In this document: one piece after another, positions 1 through 8,550 of the stretch | Numbering within the stretch: the stretch's first letter is position 1 | How the letters are laid out: each line of letters opens with the position of its first letter | Source: UBA2160 sp964588665 | Lineage (GTDB): Bacteria; Chloroflexota; Dehalococcoidia; Lucifugimonadales; UBA1123 | Direction: 5' to 3' | Length of the DNA stretch: 21,587 nucleotides | Assembly: GCA_964588665.1 (NCBI GenBank) | Contig: CAZPQQ010000056.1 | Span: 1-21,587, forward strand | Translations under genes and position numbers: made by a program | Notes under the pieces: model-generated | Told to the model about the DNA's origin: nothing | What the model saw: the letters and a program-made list of their open reading frames with translations, nothing else | Databases searched by the model: none

Positions 1-381
1 GTTGAGCGGCGCCGGAAAACCGCGCCGTGGGAAGCACACGACCCGTAATATGTGGCCGTCTGACATCTACATCGCGCCAGATCGCGCACATGATTAGCCC
101 ATGCAAGCTCAACGGTTCCAAAAGATTCGGGCAGTCCCCAATGGTTATGGTGGTTCGTACCCATGAGCGGCCAGTCGTAGAATGACACGATTGAGACACA
201 GAATGGCACGTTCCGAACACCAGACGGACTCGAGTTGGCACGTGCGGCGAGTTGTACCGAAGCGAGATTATAACTGGAATCTCGTTTGGGCCGTGAGACT
301 TTCGGAGTCGGCTAGACATCGTCCAACGAACAACGGGTTGATGTCATCGAGCGAACAACCATTACCTGATGGAGACGCCCT
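1..381. other. 5' stretch without a supported gene
   Basis: No convincing coding region is seen here. A GC-rich inverted repeat (CGGCGC at 7-12 with GCGCCG at 22-27, plus an inner GG/CC pair around an AAAA loop) could be the tail of a terminator for a gene lying left of the window, but no U-tract follows. A 67-codon frame at 182-385 is Arg/Ser-rich, resembles nothing I recognise, and ends inside the start region of the kinase gene. I treat the stretch as the upstream region of the kinase gene; no clear sigma70 promoter was found in it. Confidence 0.5.
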
Positions 382-2322
382 TTGAATATGGACCCTGAGG
401 ACAAAGGAAACTCGTCCATCCGCATCCTATTCATCGAGGACGATCGAGATTACTTCTTGACCGTCAATGCGTTGTTGTCCGGAATCAACCGTGCAAAATA
501 CGTGATCAGATGGGTGCCCGACTATCTTAGCGCCTTGGACGAGCTGCATTCCGGGCGACACGATTTCTGTTTGTTGAACTACAGATTCGGCGATTTCGAC
601 GGCCCGTCGATCCTCGAGTACGCCGATGAGCGTGGTCTGACAACGCCGATCATCGTGATGGCGTGCCGGGAGGAGGCTGACACGCCGTGGTTGGGCACAG
701 TGGACCGAATCTGCCGAGACGAAATTTGCGCGGAGGCGCTCGAACAATCGATCCTGTCCGCGGTCTATCGCGCTCGCTCCGAGAAGAGGATGGCGCGGCA
801 CGTCGCTGCGATGGATGCCGCGATGGACGGACTGGCGATCATCGACAAATCCGGTTACGTCGTCAGCGCCAACAAGTCGATGGCGGCGATGTATCTGTTC
901 GACGAGCCCGCGCTACTTGAGGGCGTCGACCTAAGCGCGTTTTTCGCCGGAGAATACTCGAGGAAGCTGGCCAGGTCGGCACTAGCCAAAGCAGGACGCT
1001 CGGGGCGGTGGTCAGGCGATGGGCAAGGGGTGCGCCTGAACGGAGAAACATTCCCTAAAGAGTTTGCAATCTCCCCGGTCGGCGACGGCCAGTTCGCATT
1101 GGTCGAGCGAGACATCTCGGAGAGCCAGGATCTGAAGGAGCAGCTTTTCCGGACGCAGCGGGTCGAAGGAATCGGTCAAATGACCGGCGGAATCATCCAC
1201 GACTTCAACAACCTGTTGTCAGCGGTCCTCGGCTACTCGCAGCTCGGATTGCTCAAGCTTAACGAAGGCCATCCCCTCAGGGCCTACTTCGAGGAGATCG
1301 AAAAAGCTGCGGAGCGAGCCACCCTGCTGACTCAACAGGTCCGTTCTCTCACCAGCGGAGAGGTTGGCCAGGCGGTGGCTTTCTGCGTGAACGACGCCGT
1401 TGCAGGCTTGGAAATGATGCTCTCACGAGTGATCTCGGAAAACGTTGACATGGCCACGGAGCTCGCGGAGGATCTCGGATACGTCAGCATGGACCGGGGT
1501 CAGTTGGAGCAGGTCATACTGAATCTCGCCATCAACGCGGCCGATGCCATGCCCGCCGGAGGACGCCTGACGCCGAAGGCCTGTAACGTGTCGGTCCCGG
1601 AATCCGGCACAGGCCGCTGCCTCAATATCGAGCCGGGAGATTACGTACGCCTCACCGTAAGCGACACGGGAGAAGGAATGTCGCAGCAGGTGATGACTCG
1701 TATATTCGAACCCTTTTTCACCACCAAAGACTCCGACAAAGGCACGGGCCTCGGCCTTTCGATCTGCCACGGAATCGTCACCTGCTCCGGCGGCACGATC
1801 ACGGTTGAGAGCGTTCCGGGCGACGGAGCGGCATTCAATATCTTACTGCCCAGATTGAATCCGCCTGACGTCGACGTGTCCGCGAGTTCGCGCGGCGACG
1901 GGAAACGCACGATGCCGTCAGGGATCGGGACTATCCTGCTGGCCGAGGACGAGCCCTCGGTGCGCGCGGTCACATCGCAGACGCTGAGAAATCAGGGCTA
2001 CCACGTCATCGAAACCTGTAACGGGCGGGAGGCGCTGGACGCCGCTCGCGCCATGAAAGGCCAGGAGATCGCCTTGCTTGTCACCGATGTCGTGATGCCT
2101 GTGCTCGGAGGCCGCGAACTGGGTCGGAAATTCGAAATGCTGCACCCTGACGCCAAGATTTTGTACGTCTCCGGTTACACCGACGGCAGAGCGATACTTC
2201 CCAGTGGCGAGGAATCGCAGGGACAGGACACCGCATTCGTGCGCAAGCCTTATTCACCGGTTGACCTCGCGAGAAAGGTCAGCGAGCTGCTGACCGGTCG
2301 TCGGTACGGTGTGGGCGCCTGA
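382..2322 (+). CDS. Hybrid sensor histidine kinase (receiver-PAS-HisKA-HATPase-receiver)
   Basis: Predicted cytoplasmic sensor kinase of about 646 aa with no membrane segment. Domains in order: a receiver-like domain (about 13-130), PAS (about 140-248), HisKA with the phospho-accepting His in GGIIHDFNN (His273), HATPase_c with N-box around Asn385 and DTGEGM, FEPFFTTK and GTGLGLS motifs, and a C-terminal receiver (about 518-640) with Asp569 in VTDVVMP and Lys622 in RKPY. The first receiver has Asn66 (LLNYR) where the phosphorylated Asp is expected, and Arg112 near the place of the conserved Lys, so it is probably not phosphorylated and may be a sensory or docking module. The C-terminal receiver looks intact, giving the His-to-Asp order of hybrid kinases of the NtrB-like HisKA type. 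Start: TTG at 382 lies 6 nt after GGAGA (371-375); ATG at 388 is the alternative, 12 nt away. The ligand and output partner are unknown. Confidence 0.93.
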   Translation: MNMDPEDKGNSSIRILFIEDDRDYFLTVNALLSGINRAKYVIRWVPDYLSALDELHSGRHDFCLLNYRFGDFDGPSILEYADERGLTTPIIVMACREEADTPWLGTVDRICRDEICAEALEQSILSAVYRARSEKRMARHVAAMDAAMDGLAIIDKSGYVVSANKSMAAMYLFDEPALLEGVDLSAFFAGEYSRKLARSALAKAGRSGRWSGDGQGVRLNGETFPKEFAISPVGDGQFALVERDISESQDLKEQLFRTQRVEGIGQMTGGIIHDFNNLLSAVLGYSQLGLLKLNEGHPLRAYFEEIEKAAERATLLTQQVRSLTSGEVGQAVAFCVNDAVAGLEMMLSRVISENVDMATELAEDLGYVSMDRGQLEQVILNLAINAADAMPAGGRLTPKACNVSVPESGTGRCLNIEPGDYVRLTVSDTGEGMSQQVMTRIFEPFFTTKDSDKGTGLGLSICHGIVTCSGGTITVESVPGDGAAFNILLPRLNPPDVDVSASSRGDGKRTMPSGIGTILLAEDEPSVRAVTSQTLRNQGYHVIETCNGREALDAARAMKGQEIALLVTDVVMPVLGGRELGRKFEMLHPDAKILYVSGYTDGRAILPSGEESQGQDTAFVRKPYSPVDLARKVSELLTGRRYGVGA

Positions 2323-2397
2323 CCGCGAACCGCGCCTAATTCGCTCCGAGAGAATGAAACTCCGCTGGCCAGGAATAAAGCACCGCTGACGCCCGGC

Positions 2398-3795
2398 CTA
2401 CCAGATCGCGTACAGGGTCCCGTTGGTCGAAGCCACGTAGAGCATGCCGTTGGCCAATACGGGCGTTGACGATATGGGACCGTCGACTTTGATCCGCCAA
2501 CTGCCTTCACCGGTGAGAGCGTCGATGCCGTATACGTTGCCGACGACATCGCCCACGTACAGCGTTTCGCCTGCAATCGAAGGCGACCCCGCCACCACGT
2601 CATCAGCCCTGAACGTCCACGCCAGGCTGCCGTCGGCGCGATTCAACCCGTACACGGCCCCTGAGGCCGAGGCGACGTAGACCATCTCCGCGCCCACCGC
2701 CGGCGCACCGACGAAGCTTTCACGAGGCGCCCGGAATCGCCACACGAACCCTTTCGGGGGTGGAAGCGTGTCGACTAGCTGCCACCAAAACAACTGCGTT
2801 CGCACCCATCGGGCAGTCTTCTCGAACGGCAATTCGCTCTTGCTCCAGTCAATCGCCAACATGAGGCCGCCCGTGTCGGCGACATAAGCCATCTCATCGT
2901 CCAAGGCAGGAGCCCCTCTGGAGGCCGACGTCGGCATGTCGAGTCGGCGTTTTCCGGTCACCGCATCGAGCACGTAGATGCGTCTATCCTGGGATGTCAC
3001 GGATACCACGTCCTCATACACGGCGGGAGCTGACATCACCCGACCTTCGGTCTCGTAGCTCCAGCGCTTCTCGCCGGTGGCCGCATCGAGAGCGTAAAGC
3101 AAGCCGTCGTTGGACCCGATGTAGACGACACCTCGATAAACCGAGGGCGAAGAGTAGATCAGGTCGCCCGTCTGAAATTCCCATTGAGGGACGCCGTCGG
3201 ACTTGGCCAACGCTATGACCCGTCCGTCTTTCAAACCTACAAAGACCAGATCGCCAGCAACGGCAGGTGACGAATCCACCGGGCCGGTAACTTCGCGCTC
3301 CCAGATCAACGTTCCGTCGCCGGCATTCAACTTCACGATCCGCCGATCGCCGGTGCTCAGATACAGTGAGCCCTGCACGACTGCTGGGGACGACACAATG
3401 GGCGCCGCAGTTTCGAACTGCCACACCACGGTCCCTTCGGGAACGGCGACGTTGTCAGAGACGAATCCCGAGTGGGCCGGATTTCGTTGGAACATGGGCC
3501 AATCGCCAACTGTGGAGTCGGCTGAGATATCGGACTCCGGAGGATTCAGCCTGGCGGCGAATCCCAGCGTCGTGTAACCTATCCAACCGCTCACCGCCAC
3601 GGCAAGCAACGCCATCGCCGACCATCGGAGCATCCGCCGCCGCCGAGTGGCGGCGCGTCGTTTGATGCTCAGGCGCTCGGCTTCTTCATGAGTGACCTGT
3701 TCGGCGCTGTCCAAACGTGCGCGACACTCCAGGCAATGCGAACTGTCGAAGGTGTTTTGGATCCCGCAAATGGGACAAAGTACGACCGCGTCCAT
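2398..3795 (-). CDS. Zinc-ribbon, membrane-anchored PQQ-like beta-propeller protein
   Basis: Protein of 465 aa. The N-terminus carries a zinc-ribbon CPIC...CLEC (Cys7, 10, 21, 24), followed by a basic stretch (KRRAATRRRR), one hydrophobic segment (about 55-75) and then an outside-facing region beginning with the WPMFQRNPAHSG signature. The rest is a run of about seven PQQ/BamB-type blades with repeated motifs of the form SSPAV..G.vY.Gs.DG.lyAlda.tG...W. Such propellers act as scaffolds or bind ligands; the repeats alone do not show that PQQ is bound. The topology implied is a small cytosolic zinc-ribbon linked through one helix to an extracytoplasmic propeller. It converges with the upstream kinase gene (75 nt apart). 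No Shine-Dalgarno is visible before the ATG; the sequence just upstream is AT-rich (TATATA), so a very short leader is possible. Function is unknown. Confidence 0.88.
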   Translation of the reverse strand: MDAVVLCPICGIQNTFDSSHCLECRARLDSAEQVTHEEAERLSIKRRAATRRRRMLRWSAMALLAVAVSGWIGYTTLGFAARLNPPESDISADSTVGDWPMFQRNPAHSGFVSDNVAVPEGTVVWQFETAAPIVSSPAVVQGSLYLSTGDRRIVKLNAGDGTLIWEREVTGPVDSSPAVAGDLVFVGLKDGRVIALAKSDGVPQWEFQTGDLIYSSPSVYRGVVYIGSNDGLLYALDAATGEKRWSYETEGRVMSAPAVYEDVVSVTSQDRRIYVLDAVTGKRRLDMPTSASRGAPALDDEMAYVADTGGLMLAIDWSKSELPFEKTARWVRTQLFWWQLVDTLPPPKGFVWRFRAPRESFVGAPAVGAEMVYVASASGAVYGLNRADGSLAWTFRADDVVAGSPSIAGETLYVGDVVGNVYGIDALTGEGSWRIKVDGPISSTPVLANGMLYVASTNGTLYAIW

Positions 3796-3972
3796 TATAT
3801 ATGATGCTACACCAACAGCGCCTGCGATTGTAGGGGCACGACGCTTCCATCTCGAAACGCTGGCAAACCACGCCTGGCGTTTAGTGGTTCCGTAGCTGCA
3901 ATTGTTCTGAATAATACTTCCTGCAACAAATCTCGGTAAAGCTCGATTGCTCTAATCTGCAGGCGCGTTCTA

Positions 3973-4001
3973 TTGACTTAGGTCCCAGCGTGTGTTAGAA
4001 A
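3973..4001 (+). promoter_or_regulatory. Candidate promoter 1 for the ABC importer
   Basis: TTGACT (3973-3978), a 17-nt spacer, then TAGAAA (3996-4001). The -35 matches 5/6 of the sigma70 consensus and the -10 matches 4/6. It lies in an AT-richer stretch upstream of the binding-protein gene. Confidence 0.4.
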
Positions 4002-4017
4002 ATTCAACCTAACTGGT

Positions 4018-4046
4018 TTGACAGTATGATTCGAAGTGCATACGGT
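4018..4046 (+). promoter_or_regulatory. Candidate promoter 2 for the ABC importer
   Basis: A perfect TTGACA (4018-4023), a 17-nt spacer, then TACGGT (4041-4046), a weak -10. Transcription would start near 4053, leaving a short leader before the GGAGG at 4060-4064. This and the box at 3973 may be alternative or tandem promoters. Confidence 0.35.
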
Positions 4047-4071
4047 GAGTCAAGCTCATGGAGGTCTTTTG

Positions 4072-6078
4072 ATGAAACGTAGAACCTTAGGGATCCTAGT
4101 AACCGCACTGGCCGTCATGGCGCTGGCGGCGATGGCGTGTTCGGCCGAAGAGGCCGCCGACGCCGAAGCGCCGGCGGCTCCCGCGCCTGCGGTCCCCGCA
4201 CCGGTCCCTGTAGTGCAGGCGCCGGTAACACAGGCGGCCCCAGCACCCGCGCCCGCCCCCGGCACAGCTCCTGCGGCCCCGTCAGCCCCGGCCGTTGTAG
4301 CTCGCCCCACGGCGGTCCCGACACCCGTGCCGATAGCGGCTGACCTGACACCGATCCAGCGATACCTAGAGAGCCCCGGCTACCTCCCAGAGTGGGGAGA
4401 GCCTCAGACCGGCGGCATACTCAGGTACGGCGCGTCCCACAACCTTTCGGGCCACGACCCGAACTACGGCCATAGCTTTGAAGGCGCGCAGTTCCTGCCT
4501 ACGTACAACGCGCTGCTCAGGTTCGACTCGTGGGTAGGGCTGGCCGGACCGATCGAGGGCGACTTGGCCGAAACTTGGAGCGTGGCTTCCGATGGCTTGG
4601 CCGTTACGTTCAAGCTCAAAGAAGGTATCATGTTCCAGGACAACCCCAACCTGCCTGCGTCGATCGCAAGCAAGGTCTCCGGTGACGATTTCACGTGCGA
4701 GGACGCCGAAGCGAGCATGAACTTCGCCATCAACCCGCCCCAAAACTTCTCGGACGAAGGCTTGACCCATACGGGTCCAAGATCGGCTCTTGGGCACATG
4801 AGCGTCGCTTCGTGCCCGGATGGCGCTTTGGGGCACACGTTCAAGGTGGAGTTCAAACAGGCACTGGCCAGGACGATCACCCAGTTCGCCGGCGCCAGAG
4901 GAATGCCCAACAACATGGACAAGGACTTTCTCGAGTGGTTGTACGCCGAGTGCATCACGTGCATGGACGAGACAACTCCAGAGACCTATCTGCAGGGAAC
5001 CGGCACCGGGGCGTTCGTGCCCGTCGAGTTCCAGCAGGACGTGCTGACCAAGGTGCGACGAAACCCAACCTACTTCAGGGAAGGGTTGCCGCTGCTGGAC
5101 GGCATGGACCAGTTCATGATCACGGACTTCACCACCCGGTTCTCAGCATTACTGACGGGCCAGCTCGACTACTTCGGCGAGGGAAGCTCGTCGTTGTTGC
5201 CGGGCCAGGTGGTACAGGTTCAAAACAGCTTCACCGACACGGTCCATATCCAGCCGGCCATGCACTCATGGGGCAAGGGCCTTCAACTGAACCTGAACCG
5301 GCCGCCGTTGGATGACGTGAGGGTCAGGAAAGCCTTGACCCTGGGACTTGATCGCGACGCATGGGTGGACTTCAACCTCGTCGGAACCCAGAGTGCGGTG
5401 GTACGGCCGACTAACTGGATGCCACCCGGAACAATCTGGGCGCTTCCTGACGACGAGTTGATGTCATTCCCCGGCTGGCGCCGCGGCGATGGCAAGGTCG
5501 AGGACATCGCGGAGGCCAATAGGCTGCTTGACGAGGCACTGGGCGATGGCGTGCGCTTCGAAATCGCGTGCATGGCCCAAGGTTCCCAGCAATACATCGA
5601 CGGCTGCCTGTACTTCCAGGATCAGATGAAGAGGAACCTCGACGTCACCGTGGTCAGCGACATCATTGAGGGCGCCGTTCAGACCGAACGCGGCCAGGCC
5701 GAGAATTACGACTCCCACTACGGCTCCAAGGTAACGACCAACGTGGGAGACCCGGACGACTACTACAACCTCGCGCTCGTTCCTGAGTTCGAAAGCTGGT
5801 ACTACAAAAACACCGGGGCTTTCGATGTAATGCCTGAATTGGCAGCGGAGCTAGAGGCGATGGCGCGGGCCCAGTCCGCTGAACTGGACGTGGCCAAACG
5901 CCGAGAGATGGTCTGGGAAATAGAGCGGAAGCTTGCCACGGAAGCGTACTTCAACATTCCATTCCCGTGGACTCTCATCTTCCCGGCATGGTCCAAGGAT
6001 GTGAGAGGTTGGACTCTCGGTCCGTTCCCGTCCCAGATCAAATGGGCGCAATGGGAACGAGCCTGGGTGGTTAGGTAG
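4072..6078 (+). CDS. ABC transporter substrate-binding lipoprotein, peptide/opine type (SBP_bac_5)
   Basis: Predicted extracytoplasmic solute receptor of 668 aa. The start at 4072 (MKRRTLGIL) is set by GGAGG at 4060-4064 with 7-nt spacing; an earlier in-frame GTG at 4036 would overlap the candidate promoter. The N-terminus has a basic tip, a hydrophobic core and a lipobox-like AMAC with Cys23 as the probable lipid-modified residue. An Ala/Pro-rich low-complexity tether follows (about 24-90). The mature domain begins near GGILRYGASHNLSGHDPNYG and shows class C features (LPTYNALLRFD, GDLAETWSVASDGLAVTFKLKEG, PLDDVRVRKALTLGLDRDAW). The family binds oligopeptides, nickel, opines or other organic ligands; the ligand cannot be read from sequence. 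Several Cys residues (FTCED, ASCPDG, ECITC, IACMAQ, DGCLY) are unusual for a secreted receptor and could form disulfides. The permease genes follow after a 301-nt gap. Confidence 0.93.
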   Translation: MKRRTLGILVTALAVMALAAMACSAEEAADAEAPAAPAPAVPAPVPVVQAPVTQAAPAPAPAPGTAPAAPSAPAVVARPTAVPTPVPIAADLTPIQRYLESPGYLPEWGEPQTGGILRYGASHNLSGHDPNYGHSFEGAQFLPTYNALLRFDSWVGLAGPIEGDLAETWSVASDGLAVTFKLKEGIMFQDNPNLPASIASKVSGDDFTCEDAEASMNFAINPPQNFSDEGLTHTGPRSALGHMSVASCPDGALGHTFKVEFKQALARTITQFAGARGMPNNMDKDFLEWLYAECITCMDETTPETYLQGTGTGAFVPVEFQQDVLTKVRRNPTYFREGLPLLDGMDQFMITDFTTRFSALLTGQLDYFGEGSSSLLPGQVVQVQNSFTDTVHIQPAMHSWGKGLQLNLNRPPLDDVRVRKALTLGLDRDAWVDFNLVGTQSAVVRPTNWMPPGTIWALPDDELMSFPGWRRGDGKVEDIAEANRLLDEALGDGVRFEIACMAQGSQQYIDGCLYFQDQMKRNLDVTVVSDIIEGAVQTERGQAENYDSHYGSKVTTNVGDPDDYYNLALVPEFESWYYKNTGAFDVMPELAAELEAMARAQSAELDVAKRREMVWEIERKLATEAYFNIPFPWTLIFPAWSKDVRGWTLGPFPSQIKWAQWERAWVVR

Positions 6079-6379
6079 ATCGACATGAAGTTCGAGGAGC
6101 GGCCATAATCGAGTCGCCGTTCCTCACGCTCTGACAGTCACGAAGCGGCTTGCCTTCCTCTACGGCGAGGTAAGTCGCTTCTGGCGCTATTTTCGCGGCA
6201 TCCCCAAAAAAGCGTTAAAGTGTTCGTGTGGTGGCGCATACGTCGGAGACGAGGGTGGCGGGACGTCAGCCTATGCAGGCGCTAGGGTAGGCGCCCTCAT
6301 CTAAACAGCCGACCCCCAGAGCTCTCTTCACCGAGCACGGTCGGGCTAAAGGACGGACTCCCAGGAGGAAGGCGGAAAT
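6079..6379 (+). other. Gap between binding protein and permease genes, with hairpin
   Basis: No gene is seen in these 301 nt. A 10-bp stem with one G-U pair, GAGGAGCGGC (6094-6103) with GCCGTTCCTC (6116-6125), lies 15 nt after the receptor stop codon and has no U-tract. This kind of structure often protects the receptor mRNA or lowers readthrough into permease genes. A smaller GGCGC/GCGCC stem lies around 6280-6295. The SD AGGAGG for the next gene is at 6363-6368. Confidence 0.45.
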
Positions 6380-7345
6380 ATGCGGCAGTACATATTGCGA
6401 CGAACCCTCTTCGGCATATTGACTGCCGGCTTAGTGTCGCTGCTGGTCTTCTTCCTCATGAGGATCGCCCCCGGCGACGTGGCTCTGATGATAGCCATCG
6501 AGCAATCGGGAGGAGAGGCTTCAGGGATCACCGACGAGCAACTGGAGAACATCCGACAGAGCCTGGGCCTCAACGATCCTATCCACGTGCAGTATCTGAG
6601 TTGGATGGGGGGTGTATTGACTGGCGACTGGGGCGAATCGATGTTCACCAACCGGAGCGTGTTCGAGGAGTTCAAGAACAAATTCCCAGTTACTCTCGAG
6701 TTGGTCATCCTCTCGCAGGCCGTCGCCATAGTTTTGGGGATCCCCGCGGGGATCCTAATGGCCCTCAAGCAGGACACCAAGCTGGACTACCTAATACGGC
6801 TCGTTTCCCTGGCGGGCCTCTCAATGCCCTCTTTTTGGAGCGCAACTCTGCTGCTCCTGGGAGGCGCCTATTACCTCAACTGGAACCCAAGGCTTGGGTA
6901 CGTGGGTTTCTTTGACGGTCCGTGGGACAATCTGAATCAATTCTTGTGGCCCTCCCTCATGCTTGGCTACATAAGCGCAGCCACCAAGGCCAGGATGATG
7001 CGGTCAACCATGCTGGAGGTGCTGCGACAAGACTACATCAGGACCGCACAGGCCAAGGGGCTGGCGGCGTTTGTGGTCACCTCTCGCCACGCGTTGAAGA
7101 ACGCCTTTATTCCGGTAGTCACAATAATAGGGATCACCACCGCGCTGGCCCTGGGCGGGTCGGTGGTCATGGAGCGGATATTCACCCTGCCCGGGATCGG
7201 CAACTACATACTGAGCGGCATGTTGACTCGCGACTTCCCGGTCGTGCAATCCGTTGTCCTCATATTTGCCGCGGGTGTGATCCTAGTCAACCTGTTGGTG
7301 GACCTTTCCTATGGCTGGTTGGATCCGCGAGTAAGGTTTCAATAG
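6380..7345 (+). CDS. ABC transporter permease, DppB/OppB type
   Basis: Inner-membrane permease of 321 aa, normal length for the DppB family. It begins with the typical MRQYILRRTLFGILTAGLVSLLVFFLMRI first helix, followed by the extracytoplasmic RIAPGD...LGLNDPIHVQYLSW region and GDWGESM. Five further hydrophobic helices follow. The cytoplasmic EAA loop is visible as VLRQDYIRTAQAKGL followed by RHALKNAFIPVV, the site that docks the ATPase. The C-terminus (DLSYGWLDPRVRF) is also typical. It should pair with the DppC-like protein encoded 23 nt downstream. AGGAGG lies 11 nt before the ATG, with a second purine run closer. Confidence 0.95.
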   Translation: MRQYILRRTLFGILTAGLVSLLVFFLMRIAPGDVALMIAIEQSGGEASGITDEQLENIRQSLGLNDPIHVQYLSWMGGVLTGDWGESMFTNRSVFEEFKNKFPVTLELVILSQAVAIVLGIPAGILMALKQDTKLDYLIRLVSLAGLSMPSFWSATLLLLGGAYYLNWNPRLGYVGFFDGPWDNLNQFLWPSLMLGYISAATKARMMRSTMLEVLRQDYIRTAQAKGLAAFVVTSRHALKNAFIPVVTIIGITTALALGGSVVMERIFTLPGIGNYILSGMLTRDFPVVQSVVLIFAAGVILVNLLVDLSYGWLDPRVRFQ

Positions 7346-7368
7346 AAATCTCCACGTGAGGGGTTAGC

Positions 7369-8283
7369 ATGGCAAGCCAAAACCAGGAAACGGGGCGCGC
7401 GGCTGTAGTTACTGTCACTCGGCCGGATCGGGTTTGGGGAGGTGTATGGAAAACCTCCACCAGATTCGTCTCTCACAAGCCCTTGGGGGCGGCGGGCGCC
7501 TTCATCATCATCGTGATGTCGATAATGGCCATTGCAGGGCCATGGATTACTTTCTATGACCCAATTGAGTGGAACCTGAAGGACAAGCTGGTGGCGCCCA
7601 ACACCGATCACTGGCTGGGGACCGACCAGATGGGCAGGGATCTGTGGACCCGCATGATGATGGGCGCCCGTGTCTCCCTTCTGGTGGGTTTCGCATCCGT
7701 GGCATTCGGCTCGGGTCTAGGCGGCGTGTTGGGAGTCTTTAGCGGATGGTACGGAGGCAAGGTCGATCAGGGCGTCCAGCGCTTGATGGACGCCCTGATG
7801 TCCGTGCCCACCCTGATATTAGCGCTGGCAGTTATGGCCGCCTTAGGTCAGTCGCTGCTCAACATCGTCATCGCCATCGGCATCGTTCAGATTCCCCGGG
7901 CCAACCGAATCGTGCGTTCCCAGGTGTTGGCGGTCAAAGAGTCCCAATACGTTGAGGGGGCGCGGGCCATCGGCGCCGGCGACATGCGGATAATGGTGCA
8001 ACACATTACGCCTCAGTGCGTGGCGCCCTGGTTGATCATATCAACGAGCGCGCTGGGCATCGCCATTCTCACTGAGGCAACCCTAAGCTTCCTGGGACTG
8101 GGAGTTCCGCCGCCGGAACCCTCCTGGGGCGGGATGCTCTCAGGACCGGCTCGGGACTGGTTCGTCACGGCGCCGTGGATGGCGATCTGGCCGGGACTCG
8201 GCCTTTCACTGGCGGTATACAGCTTCAACCTGTTCGGCGACGCGTTGCGAGACGTCCTCGACCCAAGGCTGCGGGGAACTTAG
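7369..8283 (+). CDS. ABC transporter permease, DppC/OppC type
   Basis: Inner-membrane permease of 304 aa. It has the DppC N-terminal layout (cytoplasmic tail, helix 1 GAAGAFIIIVMSIMAIAG, then DPIEWNLKDKLVAPNTDHWLGTDQMGRDLWTRMMMGARVSL) and the EAA loop in VLAVKESQYVEGARAIGAGDMRIMVQHITP. The end FNLFGDALRDVLDPRLRG is the family signature. The start follows a GAGGGG ribosome site. With the DppB-like partner it forms the channel for the lipoprotein encoded at 4072. No DppD/DppF ATPase gene follows, so the ATPases must be encoded elsewhere or shared. Confidence 0.95.
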   Translation: MASQNQETGRAAVVTVTRPDRVWGGVWKTSTRFVSHKPLGAAGAFIIIVMSIMAIAGPWITFYDPIEWNLKDKLVAPNTDHWLGTDQMGRDLWTRMMMGARVSLLVGFASVAFGSGLGGVLGVFSGWYGGKVDQGVQRLMDALMSVPTLILALAVMAALGQSLLNIVIAIGIVQIPRANRIVRSQVLAVKESQYVEGARAIGAGDMRIMVQHITPQCVAPWLIISTSALGIAILTEATLSFLGLGVPPPEPSWGGMLSGPARDWFVTAPWMAIWPGLGLSLAVYSFNLFGDALRDVLDPRLRGT

Positions 8284-8313
8284 ACCCAGCGCAGAGCAAC
8301 CCATGTCAGTTTT

Positions 8314-8351
8314 TCGCCCTGAGCACCGCGATACGTCGGAGTTCAGGGCGA
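8314..8351 (+). terminator. Hairpin after the permease operon, likely terminator
   Basis: A perfect 9-bp inverted repeat TCGCCCTGA (8314-8322) / TCAGGGCGA (8343-8351) with a 20-nt loop, 30 nt after the dppC-like stop. It is followed by TTGCTTTGT, a poor but T-rich tail. It lies in the 267-nt convergent gap before the minus-strand propeller gene; nothing else was recognised in that gap. Confidence 0.5.
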
Positions 8352-8550
8352 TTGCTTTGTAATCGTGTCGAGCAATGTCATCGCGTCGGCGCCCCAAACA
8401 GCGCACAGGTGAGATACGATGGCGTCTACGCTGAATCCAACCCGCCAATCGACCGTTGCTTGGAACCTGTGCCCTCCTTGATGGCGGCGAAGCATTCGTA
8501 CCAAAGTCCGTTGGCCTCGGTTTGAGCTACCGGGCGCGAAGTCTGCGATT

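Noticed and set aside
182..385. 67-codon frame upstream of the kinase
   Set aside because: Arg/Ser-rich, no family resemblance, no ribosome site, and it ends within the kinase start region.
4056..4310. Minus-strand Gly/Ala-rich frame
   Set aside because: A shadow of the Ala/Pro tether of the binding protein.
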